From contig NW_012236504.1 in assembly GCF_000787575.1 (NCBI RefSeq), positions 124,001 to 188,000 on the forward strand: DNA of 64,000 bases, read 5' to 3'. This stretch comes from Acytostelium subglobosum LB1. Its lineage: Eukaryota; Evosea; Eumycetozoa; Acytosteliales; Acytosteliaceae. Below the pieces are notes generated by a model, which saw nothing but the letters and a program-made list of their open reading frames with translations, ran no database searches and was not told the DNA's origin. Below, one piece after another: positions 1 to 11,599 of the stretch. Every line of letters begins with the position of its first letter. The first letter of the stretch is position 1. The position numbers and the translations under genes are program-made.

Positions 1-3000
1 AGTACCGTGTCCCAGGCGTCCGCCATCCCAACGTCAACAACCGTCACTACGACAGTGACCACCACTGCCTCGACCTCTGGTCCTGCATCAACCATCACTC
101 AGACTACATCGGCCACCACAACAGTGAGCACGACCTCCACCCCAGTCCCAACGACAACCACTGCCTCGACCACAATGACCACCACAGCCTCCACTGTTGG
201 TCAAGCGTCCACTATCACCGCCACCACGACCGCAACCACAACAGTCTCGACCACCTTTACCAGCGCAGTGATCACCTCAGAGGTTACCACTTCCACACCA
301 GTCACCTCCGATATCACTGGCTCAGCTGCAACATCCGAGATCACTGGCTCAGCGGTAACCTCCGAGATCACCGGCTCAGCTGTCACATCAGAGATCACCG
401 GTTCCACACCAATCACTGGCTCCGAGGTGACCAGCTCCACCCCAACAACCTCTGTCGTCACCAGCTCTGTCACCACCTCAATGGCCGAACTTTTCACCCT
501 TAGTGGAAAGGTATGGGATGCCACAAACAGTGACTCTATCGCTTTGGACTTGGCCAAGGGATTGGGCGGCGCCACCATGACCCTCATGAGGGAGGATGGA
601 ACTCAGGTCGAGGCCATCCAGACCGGCGCCGATGGATCCTACACCTTCAACGGTCTCGCCGCAGGCAAGTACTGCATCCGTGGCGCCTACTCGGAGGGCA
701 GCTATTCATACGGTCCATTCTATGGCGACAACAAGTTTGAGAATGGCAAGGTCTGTGCTACAGTCGGTCCGAGCGTCAGTGACCTTAATCTTGCCATGAT
801 CAAGAGCACCACATTCTTTGTGCAAGGTCTTATCTGGGATGATACCACCGAGAACCAAGGCAACTTGGACAAGAACAACCTGTTCAACGGTGCCACCATG
901 CAATTGAAGGACAGCAAGGGAGAGGTGCTCAAGACATTCGTTGCCGGTGAGGGCAAATACATGTTCAACGGTCTCGTCGCTGGCGACTACTGCATCGAAG
1001 GTTCCGACCCCACTGGAAACTACGTCCCAGGTGTCTTCAAGCATGACAACAAGTTCAACCATGGAAGATACTGTTTCACTGTTTCAGCAAGCATGACAGA
1101 TGCTCATCTTGGTAAGTGCCTCAAACTCAAACCCAAACTCAAACTCATACTAACCCTGGATCAATCAATCAATCAATCAATCAAAATAGCAATGACCAAG
1201 AAATCATTATTCACGATAGCTGGATCAATCTGGGATGACTCTGCTCTGCTGCAGGGCAAGCTTGACCCATCAAAGTTGCTGAGTGGCGCCAACATGGAGC
1301 TGTTTGACAACAATGGAAAGTTGGTAAAGTCTAATGCCGCCGCCCCCGGAACCTACTCTTTTGAGGGTCTTGAGGCCGGATACTACTGTGTCATCGGTCA
1401 CTACCCCGACGGATACAAGGCCAGCCCCAAGATGAATGACAACGTGTTTGAGGAAGGAAAGTACTGCGTTGTGGTCGGTCCAAACGTCACCAACGCTCAC
1501 TTTGCCATGATGAAGATCCCCGCCACATTCTCGATCAAGGGTTTCATCTGGGATGACACGGCCAACAACCAAGGCACTCTCGACACCAACTCGCCATTGA
1601 TGAATGTGAGGATCGACCTGTATGACGATCACAATCATGTGGTCAGATCACTGACGAACACCCAAGGCAACTATTTGTTCGACGGTCTTGAGCCCGGCCA
1701 ATACTGCGCCACCGCCTTCTACCCAGACGGATCCTACATTCCAGGTGTATTCCAGAAGGACAACGTATACGACAAGGGTAGATACTGTGTCACCCTTGGT
1801 CCAGACTCTTTGAACGCCAACTTGGGTAAGTACACCTTCATTCATTCAATCGATCACATGACTCACTCACTCACTCACTCAATCAATCGATCACTTTAGC
1901 CATGATCCAGAAGCCATCATTCTCTGTATCGGGTATTGCTTGGGATGATTCACAAAAGAAGGAGGGTAAGCTTGATACTCAGGCCAAGTTGGATGGTACC
2001 AAGTTCCAGCTGTTGGACGGTAACAACAAACCACTTCGCACCATTGACTATGCCACTGGTAACTACGAGTTTAGTGGTCTGGATGCCGGATCATACTGTA
2101 TCATCGCAACATACGAGGGCAACTTCAGTCCAGAGGAGAAGAAGGGCGACAACGTCTACGGCTCTGATGGCAAGTACTGCTTCCAGCTTGGACCATCAAT
2201 CACCAATGCTCATCTTGGTATGTATCACACTGATTCCATCGAACAATCAATCAGACGATGACTGACACCTATCATTAGCTTTGATCAAGGGAACATTCAT
2301 GGTGAAGGGATTCGTTTGGGATGATTCTGCCGACAACAAGGGCAACCTGGACACCTCCAAGCCAATTGGAACTGTTACCATGGAGCTTAGGAGCAAGGCT
2401 GGCGATTTGATCGATTCAAAGAAGGGCATCACTGGAGAGTTCACATTCAAGGACGTGCCAGAGGGACAATACTGCATGACCGCCATCAACACCAACACTG
2501 GCTACGTACCAGGCGCCTTCCAGAACGACAACCTGTTCAACAAGGGTCAATACTGCTTCACGATCAGCACCGCTGATGTGAACGATGCCAACTTTGCCCT
2601 GATCAAGAAGGTCAGCTCACATCTCAGCGTCTGGGACGACACTGCCGACAACAAGGGCACCATGGACAGTAGCAAGCTTCTCAAGGATGTCCCCGTCAAG
2701 ATATTTGATGACGCTGGAAAGATTGTCCTCAGCTCCGTCACCTCTGACGCTGGTTTGGACTTTGATCTCGCACCAGGCTCCTACTGCATGGAGCTTTCGC
2801 CACCCGACACAACCTATATGTCATCCACGGTCATGGCCAATGACAACCAATTCGATTCCAATGGAAAGCATTGCTTCAAGGTCGAGAAGGACCCTCTTGA
2901 TCTCAAAGGAGGTAAGTCACTGAGACCCATTATTCAATCAATCAATCAATCACTCACTCTATCACTCAATCAATCAATCAATTATAGCGATGGTCAAGCA

Positions 3001-4463
3001 TAGATACTCTGTGTCTGGATTCGCTTGGGATGATGGCAAGAACAAGCAAGGTAACTTGGATAAGAACTCTCCAATGGGTTTGGTTGACATGGACCTCTTG
3101 GATAAGGATGGCAAAAAGATCAAGTCTCTCGCTGGTGTCAGCGGAGCATACACATTCACTGATCTCTTGCCAGGTGACTACTGCATCAAGGCGTCCGTCC
3201 CCGACGGATCCTACCTCCTTTCCGCCAAAGCACTCAAGGACAACAAGTTTGCAAATGGCCAAGCATGCTTCACTGTTGCCGACAAGAATGTTATTGACAT
3301 CGATATTTGTAAGTATCATTCATGAGACTTGGATTGGAGGTTAACATGTTCTAACCCTCGCCCTCGCCCTCGCCCTGGACCCTCACCCAAACACTTACAG
3401 CCGGTTTCAAGAAGGCCTCAATCACAATCAATGTTTGGGATGACACTGTTGATAACAAGGGAGTCTTTGACAATACCAAGTTGGTGCCAGGAATGCATGT
3501 AGTGATCACTGATACTGATGACAACAATGCTGTGATCAAGGACCTTGACTTTGACAACACTGTCAAGATTGACTGGGGCGAGGGTAACTACTGTGCCCAG
3601 CTCACCGTGCCAACTGGCTTCACGATGGCGGCCGTCGTACAGGGCGACAACAAGTTCGACTCCACTGGCAAGTACTGCTTCAAGCTCACTGGCGACATGG
3701 TCGCCGACGCCGCCTTGAACAAGGAGAAGTTCAGAGTTCAGGGCACCATCTGGGACGACACCTTGGAGAATGACGGCAATCTCGACAAGACCAAGTTGCT
3801 ACCCGGTGTCAAACTCGTTCTCAGGGATAGCGACAAGAAGGACTTGCTCACTCTCGACACCACCGGTGGTGAGTTCTACCACTTTGACGACCTTCTCGCT
3901 GGCAAGTACTGCATCCATGCAACCTACCCCGCTGGAGGCATGTGGCCATCACTCCAAGGCAACGACAACAAGTTGGACGATGACGGAGACTACTGTTTCA
4001 CCCTCGGTCCAAGCATCACTGATGGAAACCTTGGTAAGTTTGGCTCATTCAATCAATCATTCAATCGAACATGGAACTATTCCACTCACTAACTATCTCA
4101 CTCAATCAATCAAATAATGTAGCATTCATCAAGAGATGGAGAGTTAGTGGATATGCATGGGATGATACCGCAGATAAGCAAGGTAAAGTTGACGCGACCA
4201 AGTATCTCCAGAAGTACAGAGTGGTCTACACTAATGACAAGGGCAAGGTGTTGTCCGACTTTGTTACCTCTGACGAGTACTTTGTCTATGTCAATGGCAA
4301 CAGTGACTTGATCTGTCTCCAGATCACCAAGGACCTCTACACACCACTTGGTGTCATCCAGAATGACAACAAGTTCGACTCCAGTGGCAAGTACTGTCTA
4401 CCAGTGGACAAGGATATACCCAACCAAGATTGTGCCATGATCTTGACCAACAAGAGAAGATAA
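1..4463 (+). CDS. Colossin-like protein with Cna_B/SdrD-type repeats (5' partial)
   Basis: The frame is open at the window edge, so the 5' end lies outside. The first 160 residues are Ser/Thr-rich, a likely O-glycosylated stalk. About eleven repeats of roughly 106 residues follow, each with WDD near the start, a LxG..L.D..G core, GxYxFxGL, GxYC, DNxF and YCF.xGP. This is the Cna_B/SdrD-like fold of dictyostelid colossins, which are secreted or surface proteins. Exons by GT-AG signals are 1-1111, 1190-1825, 1900-2217, 2279-2911, 2988-3308, 3401-4033 and 4123-4463. Every intron is phase 1 and sits at a repeat boundary. The paired Cys residues are unusual for bacterial Cna_B and suggest disulphides. 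No C-terminal membrane anchor is visible. Which colossin paralogue this is cannot be told. Confidence 0.85.
301..408 (+). repeat. 27-bp tandem repeat coding for a Ser/Thr-rich nonapeptide
   Basis: Four consecutive 27-base units encode variants of TSEITGSAV within the Ser/Thr stalk of the colossin-like protein. They lie between a less regular Thr-rich tract and the first folded repeat. The repeats keep frame, so copy number can vary without breaking the protein. Confidence 0.8.
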
Positions 4464-4711
4464 AAGACATCACCATCAATCACTTAATCAAACTAAATAA
4501 TAATTAATTAAATCATCATTGAACTTTATTATTAACTTACCCTCGCCGTAGCCCTTATCTTTGCCCATTTTCCATAAACTTGGGACATCTGCACCATCCT
4601 GGGCAACACGAGATGCATAATCGGGTCGTGTCTAGTTTGACACTTTGTCATTGATTGTTCTTTCACTCTCTCTACACATACACATACATAAATATACATA
4701 CAGACATTGCA

Positions 4712-6067
4712 ATGTCTGTTGTTCGACAACAACATGATAATGATCTGCATCAACAACAACAACAGCAGATTCAACAACAACAACAACAACAACAACATCA
4801 TGACAATCAATCAACATTGAGGAGTGTTGCTTCAAGTCAATCATCACCATCACCATCAACAACACCTCCATTGACATTGGGATCCGCAACAGTCGCAGCA
4901 ACAGCAGCAGCAACAGTGGACTTAACAACAATGCCTCACATACAGTCACAACAACGCATGAAGAGAGAGTCGATACGAATCACATGGGATGACTTGGATC
5001 TAAAGAAGTACTATGGTTATAATATGATGTTTGGCGCTACGATCGATGCAATAATGTATCCTCTCGATATGATGAGGACACGTATGCAGGTGCAAGGCTC
5101 CTCCATCGTCAACCAGACATTCCCCGTCTACAACAGTACATTCCATGGCATTAAGAACATCTATAGTAACGAGGGCATACGTGGCTTCTACAAAGGATTC
5201 TTCACATCTGAGTTTGGTTACCTCTTCTCACGAGTGATCTACTTTGGTTGCTACGAGAAGTCCAAGCAATACCTCGCTCAGAATGACTTTGGTCCTGCAT
5301 CAGGTATGTCTCGGTTTGATTGATTGAGTGATCGCGCAACCCTCACTCATACTCACTCACTTCACTCAATAGCTTACATAGCAGGAGGTCTGGCGGAACT
5401 ATCTGGATCGGCTATCTCTGTGCCATTCGATGTCACGACACAGAAGTGCCAGATACAGGGACATCTGGGCAAGACATTGACCCCATTCGAGATATTCAGA
5501 CAAACGTATAATGACAGAGGTGTTAGAGGATTGTATCGAGGCTTTGGCATCACGATCATGCGTAACGTGCCCTACTCGGCGGTGTGGTGGGGCGTCTACG
5601 AGACGACAAAAATCAAGTTGGCCAAGCTGGACATTCGATCACGCCTCGGACTGCCGCCGCGTGTCACCCACGGATTGCTCGTGTCGGACGATGAGGAGCA
5701 GGACGGGCATCACGTGGAAAATGAAGACCCGTTCATTCACATGCTGGCAGGTTTGACAGCAGCCATCATCACCACCACTCTATCCAATCCGCTGGACGTC
5801 ATCAAAACACGTCTACAGACCAGTCCGGCACATTATCAATTTGGAGGCAGCAGCACCAGTAGCAATGGCAGCAATATCAGTGGAGCAGGCCCACTGCGGT
5901 CTTTAGTCAATCGATCACACTTCCTCACAGTATTCTTTGATACGATTCAGAAGGAGGGTGCTTGGGCACTTTGGAAAGGCTTGACGCCAGCCCTTATGAC
6001 CTCTGCACCATACGCCATGTTCTCTATCCTTGTATACGAGCATGTTAAGAAGCTATCACTCAAATAG
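4712..6067 (+). CDS. Mitochondrial substrate carrier, SLC25A44-like
   Basis: This is a six-helix carrier of the inner mitochondrial membrane. Three family signatures are visible: PLDMMRTRMQ in repeat 1, PFDVTTQKCQ in repeat 2 and NPLDVIKTRLQ in repeat 3. Before the first signature is an ITWDDLDLKKYY stretch like the start of SLC25A44, and the odd second signature (VPFDV.TQ) also resembles SLC25A44, a branched-chain amino acid carrier. Exons are 4712-5303 and 5373-6067, joined in phase 1. The first 80 residues are a Gln/Ser/Thr low-complexity extension. ATG at 4712 is chosen because it begins this extension after an A/T-rich leader; an in-frame ATG lies upstream at 4655. Substrate is inferred from similarity only. 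Confidence 0.85.
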
Positions 6068-6779
6068 TAAATCTTTCTTAGCATACCAACATTACATAAC
6101 CCCGATGCCATGCTCTGGCCTACCTGCCTGCCTGTGTGATGGGCCAAAACCTTCTGCCTACCATTCAATCATTCAATCATTCATTCATTCTATCTATCAA
6201 GTATTGGCCCCTACTGGTCATCACTGATACTCATCAAGCCCAGGAGACCCTACTAGTACTACTTGGACCTACTCTCAATTATCTCTTTGTTCCTCTGTGT
6301 GCCATGGATCATCTCTCGTGTGGTCACACTCACCCATCACTTTCTCACTTCACACACACTCAATCACTTGATCACTCCACTCACTCACTCACACACCATC
6401 ACCTATATTGATGAGTGGAGTGAACATTGCCTATGGACAGTGTTGTTGAAGTGATAGTGGTCAGCTGCAACTGAGTGGCAATATTAAATGTGAATGAGTG
6501 ACGATGCCAATATGTGATGGGATGAATGAAGATGAAGAGAGAGAGAGTGCGAGTTTGTAAGTGGCAGCAGCTCAAGCCTGGAAATTGTTGGCGGTGGATG
6601 GTGGATGCAAGTGCCTTAATTCTACTACATCAACTACTACTGTATTGTAGATATATATCTCATTCAATATGCTTTATTTGTTTGTAGTATGGTATTAATT
6701 CATACTTTGACATTTGCCATTGCAAGATAGTCCCTAGCGCCATTGACATCCACAACAGCTACAGCAACAGCAATTTAAT
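6068..6779. other. Intergenic region without a convincing gene
   Basis: This 712-bp stretch separates the carrier from the ARMH3-like gene, both on the plus strand. It holds simple repeats (ATTC and CTCA runs at about 6160-6200 and 6350-6400, a GA run near 6537) and a short CAGCAA run just before the next start codon. Open frames here are short and low in complexity. It presumably contains the carrier 3' UTR and the next promoter. Confidence 0.6.
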
Positions 6780-9281
6780 ATGTATTTCAAATATCTATTC
6801 GACGACGACTGTACCGAAATATCATCACCTCTCAACCTCAACTATTATCGCCACTACGTCAACAGACAAAAGAGTAAAGAGCTCCAAGAGCAAAGACACC
6901 AACTACAGCAACAGCAACAACAAAAGAATCAGCTGCCACAGCCACAGCAACAACATCCGCCACACACTTCCACGAATAGCGAAAATCCAGACTCTACCAC
7001 ACCTTCAACTTCCAGCTCTACGCAGCAACAACAAGACACCCAACAACAGCCAGACGCGAGTAATAGTCTAAAGACCTCCCAAGAGTCAACGACTAGCGGC
7101 TGCTTCTCTGGCGCACCAGACGCAGCAGGCTACTGTCAGAACCCTTTGTACTATTGCTACGACAATAGAATGATGTTCTCAATATTCTTGATGGAGTTCC
7201 CATATAATATCGATACCGATGCCTACATTATGAAGGAGTACGATCGTCTGAGGACGATGCAGGAGCAGACTCAAGGCGCGCCACGCCACACCGAGATCCT
7301 GCTGCGCAAAGAGGACAGCATTGGTGGACGCAAGGCACTCAAGGAGAAGTTTGTAGAGATCTACGAAGCGTTCTTTGCTGGCGACGACCCATCCAAGGAC
7401 CAACAGTCATTCTGGGAGCAGCTGTTCCTCATCAAGGTTAACGCGCCCTTCTTAGAACGCTGTCTCAATCTCGTGTCAGACGATCACCTCCAACATCTCC
7501 GACCCAACATCAATCTGATCTTCACCCAGTGCTGCCAGGCCATCAAGCACTCGGACAGCACTCGCATCAGCCACATCCTAGAGACACTCTACACGATACT
7601 CAAATGCATCTTCAAGCGCAAGTTCAACAACTTTGGCTGTGACATCAAGAGTCTGTTGTGTGGCCCCACTGACACTGCTGACGCGGTACTACGTGAGCTA
7701 ATAGTTGACCTCGAGTCACTACTTTGCTACACGGAAGTCAAGATCAGGACAATGGCGGTGGAGCTCATCTACATCATGGTGACCTCGTACGAGTACCTCA
7801 ATCAGAACAGTCTGTTGAACTACTTTATGTTGGTCGACATCTTCCCAAGCATCTTGAACGCGGTCATTGATCGTGAGCTGCCCAAACAAACACGATTCAA
7901 CGCGCTGGCCACACTGATCTACCTGTGCAACTTCCAAAAGTACGACGTATCCAACATATACATCAAACAACTTGCAGGACTCTGCGATGTTGATCGACTA
8001 CGTCGTCTGATCGATGTTATATCCGTCGGCCTCTACGAGCAGAATAGGTACTATGCCGAGTTGTTGAGGGAGCCCAATCAGACATTGGTATCCAAGTTCA
8101 GTGGCTACCTAAGCAATTGGATATTGCCACAGTCTCCATTGGACACTAGTGTGCCCAGCAACACAGGACCTTGTTTATTGATGTTGTACGAGTTGATCAA
8201 TTTCAACGAGACGTTTGTAAATCAACTTGTCACTGGACGTCTATCACTACTCAACAACACATGTCCGGAAGTGATCAAACAGTTCCTCACATACTCTAGC
8301 TACCTGGCTTCTGACAACTCATCCAAAGAGTCCCGCTCCATGCTTACCAAGCTATCTCTAAACATCCTAATATGCATGTCTGAGCGACTGGACATTGAAG
8401 ACTACTTCCACGATGTCAAGACCTCAAGTTATATATTCATTTACTCAAAGGTATGAAGCAGACAAAGGCCATGTACCAATGGACACTAACTCATTCAATC
8501 ATATAATGTAGAGGAACCCATATCCAGACCACTTTGAGATAGAGAAGAGACCAATATCATGTTATATTATTGATGTTATCAATCAGTTCATCAAGTGTAA
8601 TTTGAAGGGAGGAAGGCCTCCAACTGATCTCTTCCAGAAATGTATAGATTGCCTCAAGCGTATAATATCATACAAGAAGAAAACACAATCTAGACTACCA
8701 TACTGTTGGTTCGACATCTGGACTACCCTCTTCTCTCTTATGTCCACCCTCTCGATCTCAGACAAGGATCAACAACAAGAGTTATTGAATGTTGGAATCA
8801 ATGTATGTTGTCATCCACCACTCACTTGGAATGATTCCAATCACTAACTCACTCAATCAATCAGACAATCAATATATTCAACCTGTTTATAGCATATGGT
8901 GACTTGTTCTTACCAGAGCCAAGTGATTATGACGACTTGTTCTATGAGATAATTAGGTCGGGTCAGATAATCAATGGATTCTCGGCAAGTGTAGAGCTGG
9001 AGGATCCAAACGGTCATTTGGCCAACGCGTTGCTCAACATCAAGACAATCATAACACACTTCAACTCGCGTATTCAGCAGTGGACGATTGAGCATCCCGA
9101 GTTCCCACTCACCTCTGAGCACGTCATCAAGCTGATCCGAGACAACTACGAAACGCTACGACTCAAGCTCCAGGACAACCTGGACCAATACGAACGCTAC
9201 GTCGAGAATGGCAAAGAGTCCATCTTCTTCCGTCAGCTCATTCGCTACCTTGTACATGATACCAAACAACCAGCCAACTGA
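6780..9281 (+). CDS. ARMH3 (C10orf76)-like armadillo-helical protein
   Basis: The protein matches the UPF0668/ARMH3 family, which in animals acts at the Golgi with GBF1 and PI4KB. A Gln-rich low-complexity segment (residues about 40-110) precedes the conserved part. The family hallmark LKEKFVEIYEAFFAGDDPSK is followed by FWEQLFLIKVN and then a long helical repeat region with the LLCYTEVKIRTMAVEL and LIYLCNFQKYDVSN stretches. Exons are 6780-8450, 8512-8802 and 8865-9281; all junctions are phase 0. The C-terminus is the conserved helical end (about residues 660-770). An AATAAA lies about 40 bp after the stop, and the convergent ankyrin gene ends only 86 bp downstream. The function in this organism is inferred from the family. 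Confidence 0.8.
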
Positions 9282-9367
9282 TTCTATTGTGTCGCCAAGT
9301 GTCACACTCTCCATTTATAATAATAAAGTAACATCCACTCCATTGTCCATCTCCAATGATCACTTCA

Positions 9368-10975
9368 TTATTGGTTATTCTCTCTGTCCGCCTCGATCAA
9401 CCGCAACTGATGCCTGGCTACTTGGATAGACTTAGCCTGCTCTAATGATATATTCATCTCCTTTTGAATGGCCAAAGTCTCGGCCGCAGCCAACCTCTCT
9501 TCCTCCTGGTCCAAGAGTATTTGGGCATACCTATCTTTCTCACCTCTCCAGAACTTGGCCATGTTCTCAATGTCGTTTTGATTGGCAGTGTCGATCAGAT
9601 CGTTAAAGATAATGATTGGCCTGCCATCAATGTCCAGTGCCTCGGGGGTGTAGGCCGCCATCAGACTTCTCGCTTGCCACCTTGAATTACACTTTGTGAT
9701 CTCGATGATCAGTGGTCTGCATGCCACATTGAATCGTTTCTGAAGATACTTGGTCACATTGAACTGACGAAAGTCCTTGGCCTCGTCCCTATACGCGTCA
9801 AGTATGAGCTCTGCAACGTCTGATGGCGTCCATATGTCCAGGCGATCGATCAAGTATGCAGCGTTGGCGACTGTGTTTGAGTAGATAGCGCCGATCAACG
9901 CGATCTTTGATCTAGACTCGGGCACATTCTCCACCAACCATTGTGTGAGAGGGAGTGATCGTTCACTCGCACTCTTTAGACAATCAGGTGATATTGGGAA
10001 GCCCGATGAGGAGAGGAACTGCAGCACCTGTATGGCTGCTGTTGGCCCAGATGCACTACACACTTGCACAGCCAATGCATCGTCCTTGGTCAACTTGTTT
10101 GAGAATCGCGTGTACAAGTACTTGATCAACTCAATGTTGCCCTCGACACATGCCGTCGTAAAGATCTGATCCTCAACATCTTGGAAGCATTGAACATGTG
10201 AGTAGGTGTCCAACAGGTATTGAACCAATGTGATGTCTCGTGTGGTCAGTGCTGCCGTGAGATGATCCATCGTCGGCTCGAACTCCTTGTCCAACTCACA
10301 CAGACTTTGAAGCAGGTCTGCCTTGCGAGACTTGATTGCAAACATTATGTGTTGTGGCTGAATGCAGCCCATCTCGTTGTCCAAGATATAGCGAACTGCT
10401 GGGAGATGTCCATAGGCCACGGCATTCCTTATTGCATCCGGTGTCCAACCCTCTGTACGGTTGTCATGCAAGAACTTGATCAGCTCGACATTGCCAGTTG
10501 ACGCGGCGATGTCCACCGCAAAGGTTGATGGACGGCCCCATTGTACGGACTTGTAGGCAACATCACAATCATCATCAGAGTTGGTTGTGGGCTTGGCCAT
10601 CATATCATGAATCCATGAAACGATCTCCAATGAACCAGAGGCCGAGCAGCAGTCCAACAAACTAACTCTGTTTGATTGAAACACTTGTGGGTAGTGAGTG
10701 ATGATCTCTTGAAACACTGATAGGTTGGTGTTCTTGTAACATAGAGATTGGATGGATGTAGCGTTGAAGATGAATCCTGGCTGTGTCCTTATCAAGTGAA
10801 TCAAAAGGTCAAAGTACTTGTTGTTACATAGCCATTGAGCGTCCAATGACTTATAACTACGTGTTGCCACTCCCAACACCTTATGGATACTCTTGACATG
10901 TTGGCCAAACAATATCGATCTCAAGTATGTGTTGCCAATGATATCTTTAAAAAATAATTGGTTTATATCTTTCAT
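9368..10975 (-). CDS. Ankyrin-repeat protein of the expanded dictyostelid family
   Basis: A single-exon frame of 535 residues. The start (NTYLRSILF...IHKVLG...SYKSL) is typical of a large dictyostelid family in which a short N-terminal motif precedes degenerate ankyrin repeats. Ankyrin-like units are seen as ASGSLEIVSWIHD, ASTGNVELIKFLHDN, AYGHLPAVRYILDN and VEGNIELIKYLYTR. The last 60 residues are charged and probably coiled coil (LLDQEEERLAAAETLAIQ). No catalytic domain is present, and the role is unknown. It is transcribed toward the ARMH3-like gene. Confidence 0.8.
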   Translation of the reverse strand: MKDINQLFFKDIIGNTYLRSILFGQHVKSIHKVLGVATRSYKSLDAQWLCNNKYFDLLIHLIRTQPGFIFNATSIQSLCYKNTNLSVFQEIITHYPQVFQSNRVSLLDCCSASGSLEIVSWIHDMMAKPTTNSDDDCDVAYKSVQWGRPSTFAVDIAASTGNVELIKFLHDNRTEGWTPDAIRNAVAYGHLPAVRYILDNEMGCIQPQHIMFAIKSRKADLLQSLCELDKEFEPTMDHLTAALTTRDITLVQYLLDTYSHVQCFQDVEDQIFTTACVEGNIELIKYLYTRFSNKLTKDDALAVQVCSASGPTAAIQVLQFLSSSGFPISPDCLKSASERSLPLTQWLVENVPESRSKIALIGAIYSNTVANAAYLIDRLDIWTPSDVAELILDAYRDEAKDFRQFNVTKYLQKRFNVACRPLIIEITKCNSRWQARSLMAAYTPEALDIDGRPIIIFNDLIDTANQNDIENMAKFWRGEKDRYAQILLDQEEERLAAAETLAIQKEMNISLEQAKSIQVARHQLRLIEADRENNQ

Positions 10976-11422
10976 TATTGTACTTTCCTAAATGGTCGAA
11001 TGATTGAAATTTTTGTGATCATCAAAAAGTGATGGATTTTGATCACCTGGAATTCCAGAAAAAATCTGAATAATAGTATCTGATATGAGGAGATGAGCTC
11101 TTTGGTAAAGATCATCTTGTTTGATACTGGACAACATATCCACCACCAAGACAATAATATTACTTAAGGTAACTGAACTTCCAGTTAAGTTTGACGACAT
11201 GGTCAAACTACAACATACAAATATTCTACAAACCAACGAGTATAATATAATAATATAATTATTTTGTAGTCTAATAAATTATAAAAGGTATATTACAAAT
11301 CGTTCAAGTGGGTTAGGTGTAGTGTTGGTTGACAATCAGATTGATTAGGATACCTTATAGTATAAAATAAAGATCCAAATAACATTAATAATAATTATAA
11401 TAATACAGCATATATACAATCC
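10976..11422. other. A/T-rich spacer between the ankyrin gene and a mobile element
   Basis: About 450 bp of mostly A/T-rich sequence. A minus-strand frame of about 70 codons (ATG at 11200, end 10988) is the only sizeable frame. Its peptide is not recognisable, and it could be a small gene or chance. The stretch presumably holds the ankyrin gene promoter. Confidence 0.4.
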
Positions 11423-11428
11423 CTATGT
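11423..11428. repeat. Left 6-bp target site duplication
   Basis: CTATGT lies directly outside the left terminal inverted repeat and is repeated directly outside the right one at 16351-16356. A 6-bp duplication is the size made by the integrase of Polinton/Maverick elements. Confidence 0.7.
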
Positions 11429-11551
11429 GTGTGTGGATAACTCATCGCCGCTGGCTTCGCAACATTCCGGAGCTGGCGCTCCTTCATTTCCGACTTCCAA
11501 ACTCTCCTCTCCATAGTTTTATACACTCTTCTTCTTTTAAAAAAGGTATCT
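11429..11551 (+). repeat. Left terminal inverted repeat
   Basis: This 123-bp sequence, beginning GTGTGTGGATAACTC, is the exact reverse complement of 16228-16350. No mismatch was found when the two were compared base by base. Confidence 0.9.
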
Positions 11552-11599
11552 TATCCCCAACAATATTTATACAATAAACTTTCCATTGACCTTGGCCAT

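Noticed and set aside
4655-4711. Upstream ATG for the mitochondrial carrier
   Set aside because: The extra 19 residues come from TATA/ACATA-rich leader sequence and look untranslated; the ATG at 4712 is preferred.
10687-10694. DUSE-like ACCCACAA on the minus strand
   Set aside because: It lies in the coding region of the ankyrin gene, and no ncRNA-like fold or motif was seen about 60 bases downstream.
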